From positions 186,001 to 250,000 of the forward strand of contig CAVZYX010000005.1 of NCBI GenBank assembly GCA_963779645.1: a stretch of DNA of 64,000 nt, in the 5' to 3' direction. The translations under genes were made by a program, and so were the position numbers. Below the pieces are notes generated by a model. That model did not search any database, was not told the DNA's origin, and saw only the letters and a program-made list of their open reading frames with translations. This stretch comes from CALMBW01 sp963779645. Its GTDB lineage: Bacteria > Actinomycetota > CADDZG01 > WHSQ01. Position 1 is the first letter of the stretch, and every line of letters starts with the position of its first letter. Shown here one piece after another: positions 16,938 through 25,239 of this stretch.

Positions 16938-17846
16938 ATGCGGAGGCTTTTCGGTGTCACCCTGTCGTGCCTGGTGGTCCTGTCGCTAACAGCGTGTGCA
17001 TCTTCGGGCTCGGATCTTGCCGTTCAAGGCGATCCGAGCCCGGCCGCCACGCCTTCCCCCACCGCTTCAGCTCCGTCGTCCGATACGCGCCCGCGGCCCC
17101 AACGCCTCGCCGACCGCATGGCGACCGTCCATAGCGACCTGATGGATCTGGTCGATGTCTGGCTGGAAGAGGCGGAAGGAAAGCCGCGCGGAGCCAAGTT
17201 CCATCAGCTCGAAGTCCTAGGGCTACGCAAGCAGAAGATGATGCGGGACCTCGTGGCTCACCCGCGTCTCTTTCGAAAGGTCGTTCGACATCTCCCACCC
17301 GGGCTGCGACTCGAGACCAAACGCAACTTCAAAGCAGCGCGACAGCTCTACGAACTCACGCCGCCGGTCAAAAGATCCTCTTTCAAGATGCCGACCTCGC
17401 GAGAGGATCCACCCAAGAAACTTCTGCGTGCCTACGCTGAAGGAGAAGAGCGGTTCGGCGTGCAGTGGAGTCTGCTGGCGGCCGTCAATCTCATCGAGTC
17501 GCGGATGGGAAGGCTCAACGGACCCTCCTCGAGTGGCGCCTTGGGCCCGATGCAGTTCATGCCGGCGACCTGGGATGCCTACGGGAAAGGGTCGCCGTTC
17601 AACCCACACAACGCGATCATCGCCGCGGCGCGTTATCTCGCGGCGAATGGGGCGCCGAATGATCTTCGCAATGCCGTGTGGCATTACAACCATTCCGATT
17701 ACTACGTCAACGCGGTCATCACCTATCACCGGCAGATCGCGGCGCATCCAAGGAGCTACTACAGCTACTACTTCTGGCAAGCCTTCGCTCGAACGACGAA
17801 AGGCGACCTACAACTCACCGGCCCCGGCAATACCTACCCTTATTGA
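16938..17846 (+). CDS. Lytic transglycosylase (SLT family) lipoprotein
   Basis: The 302-residue protein has a lipobox LTAC (Cys20), a Ser/Pro/Thr-rich linker (about 24-55), a helical middle region and an SLT domain (about 165-270). The domain has the catalytic glutamate E187 in VNLIESRMG, the GPMQFMPATWDAYG motif and the AVWHYNHSDYYV motif typical of membrane-bound lytic transglycosylases. It would cleave peptidoglycan glycan strands to 1,6-anhydro products on the outer face of the membrane. The ATG at 16938 is the only start that includes the signal peptide. Confidence 0.9.
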   Translation: MRRLFGVTLSCLVVLSLTACASSGSDLAVQGDPSPAATPSPTASAPSSDTRPRPQRLADRMATVHSDLMDLVDVWLEEAEGKPRGAKFHQLEVLGLRKQKMMRDLVAHPRLFRKVVRHLPPGLRLETKRNFKAARQLYELTPPVKRSSFKMPTSREDPPKKLLRAYAEGEERFGVQWSLLAAVNLIESRMGRLNGPSSSGALGPMQFMPATWDAYGKGSPFNPHNAIIAAARYLAANGAPNDLRNAVWHYNHSDYYVNAVITYHRQIAAHPRSYYSYYFWQAFARTTKGDLQLTGPGNTYPY

Positions 17847-17863
17847 GCGAGTAGCGTTTAGCG

Positions 17864-18037
17864 ATGTCGCTTGGACGGATCAGCGCGCTGGTCTTCTCGC
17901 TCATCTTCGGGGTGGTGACGCTTGCCGCCGGTACATTGCTCACGCTCGGCGGTCATTGGGCGGGCTTGCTGCTATGGGTCCCTGGGGGGGCGTTGATCGC
18001 AGCTGCGATGAAGATCAACGCCCGCTCCCGCGTCTAG
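17864..18037 (+). CDS. Small two-helix membrane protein (57 residues)
   Basis: The short frame encodes MSLGRISALVFSLIFGVV and continues with two hydrophobic segments (about 7-29 and 33-49) ending in a basic tail (KINARSRV). It lies 17 bases after the transglycosylase on the same strand, without a strong ribosome-binding site. Codon third positions are GC-rich as in its neighbours, unlike the decayed DNA that follows. No family was recognised. A convergent propeller remnant ends inside its last codons. Confidence 0.55.
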   Translation: MSLGRISALVFSLIFGVVTLAAGTLLTLGGHWAGLLLWVPGGALIAAAMKINARSRV

Positions 18038-18225
18038 TTCTGCGCTCCCAGACGGCAGAAGTAACGCTCGGCCGCGGCCAGACCTCCAACCGTTTCGAGG
18101 TTGACCAGCCATGACTTCACCAGCTGGCGTTTGCTAGGCAGCGGTGCCTCGCGGTTGAAGCTCAGGATGTCGATCCCTCGCGCGTAGTCCACGTTGTAGA
18201 CGTAGGTGTCGTCGATGGTCTCTCC
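18034..18225 (-). pseudogene. LVIVD-repeat propeller protein, detached C-terminal end
   Basis: The minus strand reads IDDTYVYNVDYARGIDILSF, then a basic/aromatic tail ending RYFCRLGAQN and a stop. The VYxVDYARGIDIL phrase is the typical last blade of LVIVD-repeat, YVTN-like secreted propellers. The matching preceding blade lies 0.9 kb away at 19085-19714, on the same strand, with foreign coding fragments between. Confidence 0.7.
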
Positions 18226-18806
18226 TCAGAGAGGGTGGGCAAGGTGCATGCATCTCGCCTCCCAGGCATCAAGGAAGTCATACCCGGCTTCTCTAACCTC
18301 AGCGCTCCTAGCGGTTCGGACGACCTGTTGATAATCCTTTCCGCCAAACTCATAAAACACCCTGTACCCCTCGATCCTGAACCTTCCCTCATGCTTAAGT
18401 TGCACCGTTGCTGCTATTGCAACATAGCGGCTCGGCTCAAGGATGTATCCCGAACTTGGATGTAGCCGCTGGACAAGGCAACGTCCTTTGACCGAGCGAC
18501 CGACGGGTCCATCGGAAAGTCGCCATATGGAGTGAGCGTGTTGGGAAGGGCATCGGAGGGTCGCTCCGCAATCCTTATTTCCGAGACGACAGCAACGTCA
18601 TCCGTCAAACCCACTGGCTCAATCCGTTTGATCTGGACAGGCTCCGTCGCTTGGTTCGAAAACGAGGCAAAAAGGCTAATGAATGTCACTGGTTCCACTG
18701 GGAGCGTATCGTGGAGTTCGTTGGGCTGGTCGACCTCAAGTGCGGTGCCTTCGGGCACCGCACTTGGCCGTGTTCCAGAACTACACGTGGCCCCTAAACC
18801 CAGCAC
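18226..18806 (-). pseudogene. Exported protein remnant, truncated and frameshifted
   Basis: Two minus-strand frames join into one coherent protein. The first (18806 down to about 18460) has VEPVTFISLFASFSN and VGLTDDVAVVSEIRI. The second (about 18460 down to the stop at 18226-18228) has GYILEPSRYVAIAATVQLKH, then YRVFYEFGGKDYQQVV and a Cys near the end. A one-base indel near 18455-18470 separates them. The 5' end starts inside what looks like a lipoprotein signal (VLGLGATCSS) right after a stop codon, so the N-terminus is lost. Function is unknown; it resembles small exported beta proteins. Confidence 0.6.
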
Positions 18807-19110
18807 GAGAGGTTAACGCAATCACCCACGGCCGCCCCACTAACAACCAGTACTGTGCGCAAACACCAGTAAGCGGCATTCCGGCTGGTTTCGCAGTAAT
18901 GCCATACAGGGTCCTCTTCGTGCAGTTCAGAGTCACGATGAAGTAAAGGTTCGTGTCCGTCGCGTAGGCCGTTTCAGAGGAGAAAGCGATTCCAAAGATG
19001 CTGCCGCCGGCGCTGAATCGGAAGCCTGTCTTCGTGGCTGAACCTTCGGCTTTGAACCATTCCTGACCCTTAGCAATGGGAACCTCATAGTTGGGGTTGG
19101 GGCCGACATT
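18781..19110 (-). pseudogene. C-terminal fragment of an exported protein
   Basis: The minus-strand frame reads NYEVPIAKGQEWFKAEGSAT, then SIFGIAFSSETAYATDTNLY and two Cys residues (LNCTKRTLYG and GVCAQYWLL). This resembles the C-terminal domain of secreted actinobacterial proteins in which the Cys pair would form a disulphide. No start or signal peptide belongs to it; upstream the frame merges into the propeller gene. It is part of the DNA that separates the two propeller pieces. Confidence 0.45.
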
Positions 19111-19714
19111 TCCTCCGCGTCGCGACAGGCTGGAAGTCACCGGCCAACTTCTCTCGATCGTGCACGACGGTCTTGTCCACCTGGAAGAAACGAACACCAT
19201 GCTCGTACCAGCTGGCGACGTATCCGTCGTTCTCCGTGAACCAGTGGCCGGAGCATCCGAGAGCATTCGCCCCGGGTGATCCGTCGGCCCAGGTTCCGTT
19301 AAGGGGTCGGAAGACCTCGAGCTGCTGCAGAGGAGCACCCTTGTCGAAATCGATCATCGACCACGTCGACAGACCACCAGCCGTGCTGCATCGGCTGTTC
19401 AGGTTGCTCTCCGCATTCCCGATGAACAGCTCGCCAGGTCGCATCATCGGACGTTCCGTGGTGATCGAGATCGACCGAGAGTTCGGCTCGACGGTTGCCG
19501 TCTCGACGGAGTCGGCAGCTTCCGCAGGGTCGGGGGGGACCGCAGCCGAGTGGGTCGAACGTTGTTGCTGAGTGCATTGGAAGTCTGCGATCGGCCGCTT
19601 CGACGGCGAAGTACTCGAAATCCAGTCCGGGTCTGTTGTCCACCCTGCAGCGAGAAGTACGGACCGGGTTGCGACGGATCCTGACGAGGGTGATCCCAGG
19701 CACAGGGCAAACAA
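19085..19714 (-). pseudogene. LVIVD-repeat propeller protein, N-terminal/internal piece
   Basis: The frame encodes a short hydrophobic leader-like start, a variable stretch, then ERPMMRPGELFIGNAESNLN and LGCSGHWFTENDGYV followed by WYEHGVRFFQVD. The Cys-containing GHWFTE and WYEHGVRFF phrases are characteristic of the penultimate blades of secreted LVIVD/YVTN-like propellers. After FQPVA (near 19113) the reading leaves the family. Whole family members are several hundred residues long, so much of the N-terminal part is also absent. Confidence 0.6.
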
Positions 19715-19907
19715 GAGCGGGAGTGCGGAGCTCGTTCACGATTCGTCCTCTCTGCCCCGATCCCTCGGCTATGAAGATTTGCTTAATCCTGCAAGGAAGT
19801 CAAGCGTTTTGCACATATTTGGCAGTATTTGTCGACGTCGTGGACGTAATAGTAGTGAGGCGCGAACTCGCGGGGGTTCATGGATCTAATTTGGTAATTC
19901 CGCGGCG

Positions 19908-20076
19908 GGTTCACACCAAAACTCGCTTGAAAACCTCTGGGCCTTGCTCAAGCGCAGCCTCAAAGGCACCTACGTCTCGGTCGATCCTGAGCACTACAGC
20001 GCGATTCAACGACCGCTATGACATGGATGGTGGGCGGCTCGTGAACGCCCTCAAGCAGACTGAGGGCAACCGTTGA
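19908..20076 (+). mobile_element. IS1595-family transposase remnant (3' end)
   Basis: One frame reads NSLENLWALLKRSLKGTYV then SVDPEHYSAIQRPL and stops; the other frame continues RFNDRYDMDGGRLVNALKQT and ends EGNR before the TGA at 20074-20076. These are the E-x-W-LLKR-KGTYVSV and RFN-R--DGGR motifs at the C-terminus of ISXO2-like (IS1595) DDE transposases. The segment between them that normally holds the PEHL-x-Y-DE-xFR stretch is mostly missing. No upstream transposase or terminal repeat was found, so this is a relic. Confidence 0.8.
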
Positions 20077-20124
20077 CTTATGCCGACCTAATAAATCGTA
20101 GCGAGATCAATATCCACAGGTTGT

Positions 20125-20454
20125 TCACATATTCTGTGCCACATGGGGTATCACGCGTATGACCCGTCCCCGGGCCTCTCCATTCCAGGCCCTTCCGGTC
20201 CAAAACCTCCTGTAGAAGCCGAACTGCTGTAGGCCCGAACACCAGGCCGTGACACTGACGACCAAGGCGGTTACTGCCTCCTCGCTATAGGAACCGAGGG
20301 CGGCAAGCTTCAGACTTTCGGCCTTAGCCAAGACGCCATTTCCTGCCGGGACCACCTCGAACCGAACCTTGATCTCCACCAAAAGCCGCCTTTCACCTGG
20401 GCTTTTCATCCTAGGAGGAGGCTGGGAAGTAAGGTCGAATATCTGACGTAGCAT
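20125..20454 (-). CDS. Small hypothetical protein (HicB-like pattern)
   Basis: The 109-residue frame has a basic N-terminus and then LVEIKVRFEVVPAGNGVLAK and SLKLAALGSYSEEAVTALVV. This loosely recalls HicB-type antitoxins and similar small alpha/beta proteins that carry a G-x-S/T-x-EEA helix. An internal ATG at 20409 may be the real start. No HicA-like toxin is next to it. It lies in decayed DNA, so it may be non-functional. Confidence 0.4.
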   Translation of the reverse strand: MLRQIFDLTSQPPPRMKSPGERRLLVEIKVRFEVVPAGNGVLAKAESLKLAALGSYSEEAVTALVVSVTAWCSGLQQFGFYRRFWTGRAWNGEARGRVIRVIPHVAQNM

Positions 20455-20538
20455 AGCGATGTAAATATCATCGGCAACCCGAACTCATAGGCTATCGACG
20501 GGTACAATGCTAGCGCTACCAGCAGAAGGAGAAGGACC

Positions 20539-21257
20539 GTGAACTCAACCGAAGAGGCGCGAAGGGCGTACGCTTCGCTCACGAACGTCACCCAAGTCAT
20601 CGATCGTGCTCGGTCCCGGAACCTGCCTGACAGGTGGATGAAGACTTCCCGGATCGCGGAATTGGAGAAGCGGTCCATGGTTGCTGTCGTCGATAGCAAT
20701 CCGTTTCCTCGGACTAATAGAAGACGATGGGAATCCGACCGACATATTGGTTGCTATCTCGGGTGCGCCCGATGACGAGGATCGAGCCGCTCGGGCTGCG
20801 GCCATCCAGAGCGCTTACGAGGAGGACATCCGGCGAGGAGTTGACCCAGCCCAAGACACTCAGGCGCAAATAGTCGAGGCCTTTCGCCGTTACCAGCCGC
20901 GGTCACAGACCTCTCGGATGGTCATGTTTTTCCTGGCTATGTGCCGGGAGGCGGGAATCGGCGTGTCGGAAGCTCCGCGGGAGCGGGGCATGCGGTCGGG
21001 ACCGCGCCGGACAACTAAGGCCTCGATCCGCACACACCAGCGGACTCGCAAGGACCAGCTGCCCTCCGTTTCCACGACGAACCGATCCCGTGCCGTCAGG
21101 GTCGCTTTTCGGTATCACTGCGCAAGAAATCGCGTTTCTCGATGAGAACGAGTTCGAAGAGGTCTGGGCGGCGCTCGGCAAGGTCGCCCGTCCGCGTGAT
21201 GCAGCGCCTCCCGGAAATCTCCGGCAGAAGGATCTCCGGATGAGTCGGGAGGGTTGA
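20539..21257 (+). pseudogene. DUF5343-like protein, frameshifted at least twice
   Basis: The GTG at 20539 follows AAGGAGAAGG. The first frame (to about 20680) has NVTQVIDRARSRNLPDRWM. The second (about 20680-21000) has SIAIRFLGLIEDDGNPTDIL, then AAIQSAYEEDIRRG and TSRMVMFFLAMCREAGIGVS. The third (about 21110-21257) has FGITAQEIAFLDENEFEEVW and ALGKVARPRD. The order and the RFLGLI-D-G-PT phrase match DUF5343 family proteins, whose function is not known. At least two indels break it. Confidence 0.65.
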
Positions 21258-21375
21258 CATAGGAGGCATCGGGACCGCTTGATCGGCGCCGGTCAGGTTG
21301 AAGGTGCCCTAGGTAGAAGGACCAGGGCGAGGCTCGCCCCGAACCCTGGCCCTCCGTGCAACTACAGAAGACCAT

Positions 21376-21414
21376 GATAGGGCCTCCTAGCCTGAACAGC
21401 CGGGAGGCCCTATC
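21376..21414. terminator. 12-bp perfect inverted repeat
   Basis: GATAGGGCCTCC (21376-21387) pairs with GGAGGCCCTATC (21403-21414) over a 15-base loop. It stands between the DUF5343-like remnant and the next small gene. A weaker stem (CCAGGG/CCCTGG) lies about 25 bases upstream. It probably terminates the upstream transcript. Confidence 0.6.
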
Positions 21415-21422
21415 CTTTGGCC

Positions 21423-21571
21423 ATGGCGAAGTCAGAACCTGCGAGGCTGACCCCTTCGAGCGCTTCGAGGAGGCAGCTAAGAGCCTGTTCAAGGTGTCCA
21501 GGAAGGACATGGATAAGGCTCAGTTACGGCGCAAGAAAGAAAAAGACGCCCGAGAGGCCGACAAGAAGTAG
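21423..21571 (+). CDS. Small basic protein, probably frameshifted near its start
   Basis: The ATG at 21423 gives MAKSEPAR, after which the adjacent frame continues EADPFERFEEAAKSLFKVSR and a Lys/Arg-rich tail ending in KDAREADKK. The joined product of about 50 residues resembles small actinobacterial proteins that begin with a DPFERFEEAA-like helix. A single missing base near 21447 explains the break. The continuing frame is also open from a GTG at 21356. Confidence 0.45.
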
Positions 21572-21680
21572 CCGTTGATGGGTACGAGCGCAGTTGATTA
21601 ACGACCTCGCCTGTCGATTGGTCGGCCAACGCTGCCATCGCTGAATCGATGGGGCATCGTCGCCGTGGTGGGCGGTTTTC

Positions 21681-22042
21681 GTGCAGGGGCGGGGAACGCG
21701 CCGCCAGTTGAGGATCCAAAACCTCTGGCGACTCATTGATCGATGGGACGCCCTACAGGGCAAGCGCCTCAAAGCAGCAAAGTACATCTTCGATAACTGG
21801 GACGACCGCGCGAATCTACCTGGGTCAGCGTATGAAGTGCTCGACACTCTAGAACTTCTTGGCTATCTGGTGAAAACCAAGACCCTCTCCCTCGATGACG
21901 TTTGGATCAATGTGATAGGGGGCCGATCGTCTGGTGGCACGTTTGTCTCCCTGGAATCGAGCCAGACGAGGCAGCCGACCGTCCTCTATGAGTATTCGCT
22001 GAGCACATCGAGCGGCTCCAGAAGCTGAAGCGAACCGACTAA
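21681..22042 (+). pseudogene. DUF4760-like protein, frameshifted
   Basis: The frame reads LRIQNLWRLIDRWDALQGKR, then AKYIFDNWDDRANLPGSAY and a helical segment EVLDTLELLGYLVKTKTLSL. After an indel near 21925 another frame continues with VWWHVCLPGIEPDEAADRPL and, after a second indel near 21995, AEHIERLQKLKRTD. This order (basic N-terminus after a presumed membrane helix, then E-x-LG-LV and a W-x-x-CxP motif) recalls DUF4760-type proteins of unknown function. The usual N-terminal transmembrane helix was not found upstream. Confidence 0.5.
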
Positions 22043-22423
22043 AGCAGCCGCGTGAGGACCTGGTGCCTACTGAGGAGAAGCTGAAGGAATCCATTAGAAA
22101 CGTAGGCAGCGAGTCCGTGGGGGTGCCACGTTCTGTGTGGATGGGGTGAGTGAAACCGTTCAGCACCTTTATTCAACGGCCCAACAGTGCCAAAACCTAT
22201 CTGGCAACCCTCCACGGGATCAGCGACGGGAGCTAGAACGATGCGATCTCCGGCGGGCTCAGAAACAGATGAATGACCGCCGACAGAAACAACGGCAACC
22301 GAATGGCGGCTCCGACATGCCACCCTTAGCGCCGACTGCGGTCAGGACGACATCGAAGAAAGCGTCGCCCCCGACGTTGGTAAGGCGGAATCTCACCGGG
22401 CCTTTGTGCATATGCCCAAATAG
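22043..22423. other. Non-coding stretch at the end of the decayed region
   Basis: Short open frames exist on both strands but none gives a coherent protein, a ribosome-binding site or a recognisable motif. I see no repeat or RNA gene here. It appears to be decayed DNA between the DUF4760-like remnant and the next convergent gene. Confidence 0.5.
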
Positions 22424-22942
22424 CTAGTAAGCCTTGAGGCTCCCGTTCCCGGGGATCTTGTCCTTGCAAGCCGGGTCGCAGTCCACGTTCGTCGCGTCCT
22501 TCGACTTGACGCGAACGCCCAAGGTGTCGCTCTTGAACTCGGCGAGGTCTAGCTGGAACGAAACCTTGGTGACCTTTGACTTGGGACGCTTGGCTCTCAA
22601 CGGCTCGTAGTTGTTGCCGCTTTTCGTTCCGTGGAGGAGGAACATCAACTTGTTGTCGGAGCACTCGAACGTTCCAACAAGATCGATATCGCCGTCGCGC
22701 CCATCGTCGAACTGCAGTTTCAGATAGGTGTCGCCGTCAGGCTCCAGATAGTTGCAGGCGAACCCCTCGTGCGTCCTGATCGTGAAGAAGCCAGGGCCGC
22801 CTTTCTCCGCATCCGACTTCAGCGATGCGAGGTCGAGGAACCCGTCGACATCGTCAGGATCCGTAGCTTCGACCTCCGCGGCACTAACCGGGATGGCCAA
22901 CAAACCCAGACAAAGGATTGCGACTAGGAACGCGCGTTTCAT
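22424..22942 (-). CDS. Secreted protein of unknown function
   Basis: The 172-residue protein starts at the ATG 22942 with a signal peptide (MKRAFLVAILCLGLLAIPVSAA; cleavage probably after AA at about 22). The mature part is rich in Asp and Lys, with FFTIRTHEGFACNYLEPDGD and a C-terminal CDPACKD cluster; four Cys could form two disulphides. A beta-rich exported domain is likely, but no family was recognised. The frame is open further upstream, but the signal peptide decides the start. It lies downstream of the DUF6328 gene on the same strand. Confidence 0.75.
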   Translation of the reverse strand: MKRAFLVAILCLGLLAIPVSAAEVEATDPDDVDGFLDLASLKSDAEKGGPGFFTIRTHEGFACNYLEPDGDTYLKLQFDDGRDGDIDLVGTFECSDNKLMFLLHGTKSGNNYEPLRAKRPKSKVTKVSFQLDLAEFKSDTLGVRVKSKDATNVDCDPACKDKIPGNGSLKAY

Positions 22943-23010
22943 CTTTGGGCCTTTCGATGTCGGTGTCGTCTGGATGAGCGTACGTCCCGACCGAGTGCCG
23001 CACAATACGG

Positions 23011-23484
23011 CTAAGCCTTCTTGTTGTCCCGCCTTATCAGTGGGTGGGCGTACCACACGCCTACTAGGAGAACCCCGACGGCGACGGTTGTGATCAACGA
23101 ATTGGGTGGTCCGAAGATGAAATCGAGCACCATGAACACACCCGCCGTCATCGCCACACCCACGAAAGCCGTGCCGACCAGGATGTAACGCGTGGCGGTC
23201 TTGAGCAGCATCTCTGGGTCTTCGTCGCGAAACATGATCCGGTGATGAACCGAGGGTGCCATCAACAGGATCGCCCCGATCGCGATTGCAACTATGGCGA
23301 TGTGGAAAGCCGTTCGCTGCGGATCGGTCGTTTGAGCGAACCCTTGGCTGAAGGCGGCCGTCAGCAGGAAAGCAAAGAGGACCTGGACACCGGGGAGAAG
23401 CACCCGGAGCCCCTGCAGCAGGTTATCCAACTCCTGTTGAGCATCGTCATCGATGCCTTTTCCGCTCTTGCTCTTATCAGCCAT
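23011..23484 (-). CDS. DUF6328 family membrane protein
   Basis: The 157-residue protein has a polar acidic N-terminus (ELDNLLQGLRVLLPGVQVLF) and four membrane segments (about 30-50, 62-80, 102-122, 128-146). Between the second and third is the conserved loop APSVHHRIMFRDED. This layout is typical of DUF6328 proteins, whose role is not known. The ATG at 23484 starts the usual length. It is divergent from the YcaQ-like gene. Confidence 0.8.
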   Translation of the reverse strand: MADKSKSGKGIDDDAQQELDNLLQGLRVLLPGVQVLFAFLLTAAFSQGFAQTTDPQRTAFHIAIVAIAIGAILLMAPSVHHRIMFRDEDPEMLLKTATRYILVGTAFVGVAMTAGVFMVLDFIFGPPNSLITTVAVGVLLVGVWYAHPLIRRDNKKA

Positions 23485-23557
23485 GACCCAGACTCATACC
23501 CTCCGATGCGATCGGCAACCATCTGCCAGGTGCTCATGGATGGGATATCTATGAGCC

Positions 23558-24763
23558 ATGCCGACCACGAAGATCAGCCGGACGCAAGCGCGTCGCATCG
23601 CCGTCACAGCTCAGGGTCTCGCGGCCTCCGACAGGGACCACGACCTCATGGAAGTGGCTCGGCGGCTGAGGTGTATCCAGTTCGACCCTCTGAATGTTGT
23701 CGCTCGGACGCAGCTCCTCGTCCTTTTCGCCAGGTTGGGGGCCTTCAAGGACGAAGATCTCGAACGAGCCCTCTTCGAGGACAGAACTCTCTTCCACTAC
23801 TGGGCCCACGCTGCGTCGTTCGTGTTGACCGAGGACTTCCCCATCCACAACCTCCCTATGAGGCAGTGGCCCGGTGTCGAAGCGTGGGGCATCCGTGTGA
23901 AGGGCTGGATGAGGGATAACGACGCGTTGCGCAGCCACATCCTTAAGGAGCTCAAACGGAGAGGCCCCCTGATGTCACGCGACTTCGAGGACCGTTCCAC
24001 GACCGATTGGGAATCTTCCGGTTGGACGAAGAACCAGAACGTCGGTCGCATGCTCGACTTCCTCTGGATACAGGGAAAGATCATGGTCGCCGGGAGGCAA
24101 GGTGGTCAGCGCGTCTGGGCCCACGCCGGTGACTGGTTCCCAGAATGGACCCCGAAAGAACGTCTCAGCGAGGCCGAGGTTCTCCATAGGAACTCGGTCA
24201 TCTCGCTCCAAGCGCTGGGGATCGCCACGCCCAGGCACGTCGCGCACCATTTCGTCACCACGTCGCATGCGGAAGCGAAGGTAGTTCTAGGACGACTGGT
24301 TGCGAGCGGAGACGCGATCGACGTCGAGGTTGAGGGGTTGCCCGGGCAATGGCTGATGCACAAGGACAGCTTGCACCTGCTGGACGCGACGGCGAAGGGA
24401 TGGCGGGGCCGGACAAGGCTCCTTTCGCCCTTCGACAACCTGATCCGCGACCGTGACCGAACGATCAAGATGTTTGACTTCGATTTCACGATCGAGATCT
24501 ACGTGCCAAAGGCCAAGCGCCGTTACGGGTACTACGTGCTGTCGGTGCTCGATGGGGATCGCCTGGTGGGTCGGATCGACCCCAAGCTAGATCGCAAGAC
24601 GAACAGACTGGCGGTCAACGCGCTCTACGCAGAACCCGGGTTCGAAGATAAGCCGGCCGTCGCTAAGCGGGTCAAGCGAGCGATCGAGGAGATGGCGAAG
24701 TGGGCCGGCGCCACAACCATCGACTATGGAACGATGCCGCGGGGGTGGAAGGCGACCTTTTAG
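23558..24763 (+). CDS. YcaQ-family DNA glycosylase (crosslink-repair winged-helix protein)
   Basis: The 401-residue protein is built of winged-helix repeats of the HTH_42 family. The catalytic motif is Q-phi-D at residues 41-43 (IQFDPLNVV), as in the YcaQ branch rather than the QxQ of AlkZ. HYWAHAASFV and the C-terminal YYVLSVLDGDRLVGRIDPK segment are also conserved. YcaQ unhooks interstrand crosslinks and removes N7-alkylguanine. It stands alone, closed by a strong bidirectional hairpin. Confidence 0.9.
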   Translation: MPTTKISRTQARRIAVTAQGLAASDRDHDLMEVARRLRCIQFDPLNVVARTQLLVLFARLGAFKDEDLERALFEDRTLFHYWAHAASFVLTEDFPIHNLPMRQWPGVEAWGIRVKGWMRDNDALRSHILKELKRRGPLMSRDFEDRSTTDWESSGWTKNQNVGRMLDFLWIQGKIMVAGRQGGQRVWAHAGDWFPEWTPKERLSEAEVLHRNSVISLQALGIATPRHVAHHFVTTSHAEAKVVLGRLVASGDAIDVEVEGLPGQWLMHKDSLHLLDATAKGWRGRTRLLSPFDNLIRDRDRTIKMFDFDFTIEIYVPKAKRRYGYYVLSVLDGDRLVGRIDPKLDRKTNRLAVNALYAEPGFEDKPAVAKRVKRAIEEMAKWAGATTIDYGTMPRGWKATF

Positions 24764-24771
24764 ATGAAACA

Positions 24772-24798
24772 GGCGGGGAGGCTAGCTACCTCCCCGCC
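24772..24798. terminator. Bidirectional terminator hairpin
   Basis: GGCGGGGAGG (24772-24781) pairs perfectly with CCTCCCCGCC (24789-24798) across a 7-base loop, and a short A/T-rich run follows. It sits between two convergent genes. Confidence 0.8.
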
Positions 24799-24810
24799 CG
24801 AAGAAAAGTT

Positions 24811-25239
24811 CTAAGCCGCTGGTGGAGCCGACGTGGTCGAAGGCGTCGCCTTGAGAGTCAAGATCGAGCCAACCACCGCGAGGATGGCACCAACGATAAG
24901 GACGTACATCCCGATACCGACGCTTGCGCCTTCTCCTGCGTCACTAACGTCTTTGTAGTCAACGATCCCGGCATAGAGACCGAAGAATCCGACCCACAAC
25001 AGAGCGATGATCGAGATCACCTTGCGACCCGTTGCACCCTTCACGGCGCTCCAAAGGAGGCCACCGAAGATGATCGCTGCCCCACCGGCCAGCATGTAGC
25101 TGCTTGCCTGGTTGTCGATCAACTCATCCGTCGCCTTGAACGACACGCCCCCAACCTCGATGAACGTCAAGAAATTACCGGCGAATAGGAGGATCCCGCC
25201 CAAGATCATGAGCAGCTCACCCCGCTTTTCACTCCCCAT
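24811..25239 (-). CDS. Small four-helix membrane protein
   Basis: The 142-residue protein has four hydrophobic segments (about 8-27, 46-66, 74-92, 106-127), a short acidic loop before the last (VDYKDVSDAGEG) and a Thr/Ser/Pro/Ala-rich tail. No conserved catalytic motif is seen and the family is not recognised. The ATG at 25239 starts the frame. It is divergent from the secreted DNRLRE protein across a 425-base region. Confidence 0.7.
   Translation of the reverse strand: MGSEKRGELLMILGGILLFAGNFLTFIEVGGVSFKATDELIDNQASSYMLAGGAAIIFGGLLWSAVKGATGRKVISIIALLWVGFFGLYAGIVDYKDVSDAGEGASVGIGMYVLIVGAILAVVGSILTLKATPSTTSAPPAA

Noticed and set aside
20500..22042. A complete toxin-antitoxin or phage-defence system in the decayed region
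   Set aside because: No toxin, nuclease, ATPase or kinase motif could be read in any frame; only orphan small families in broken form.
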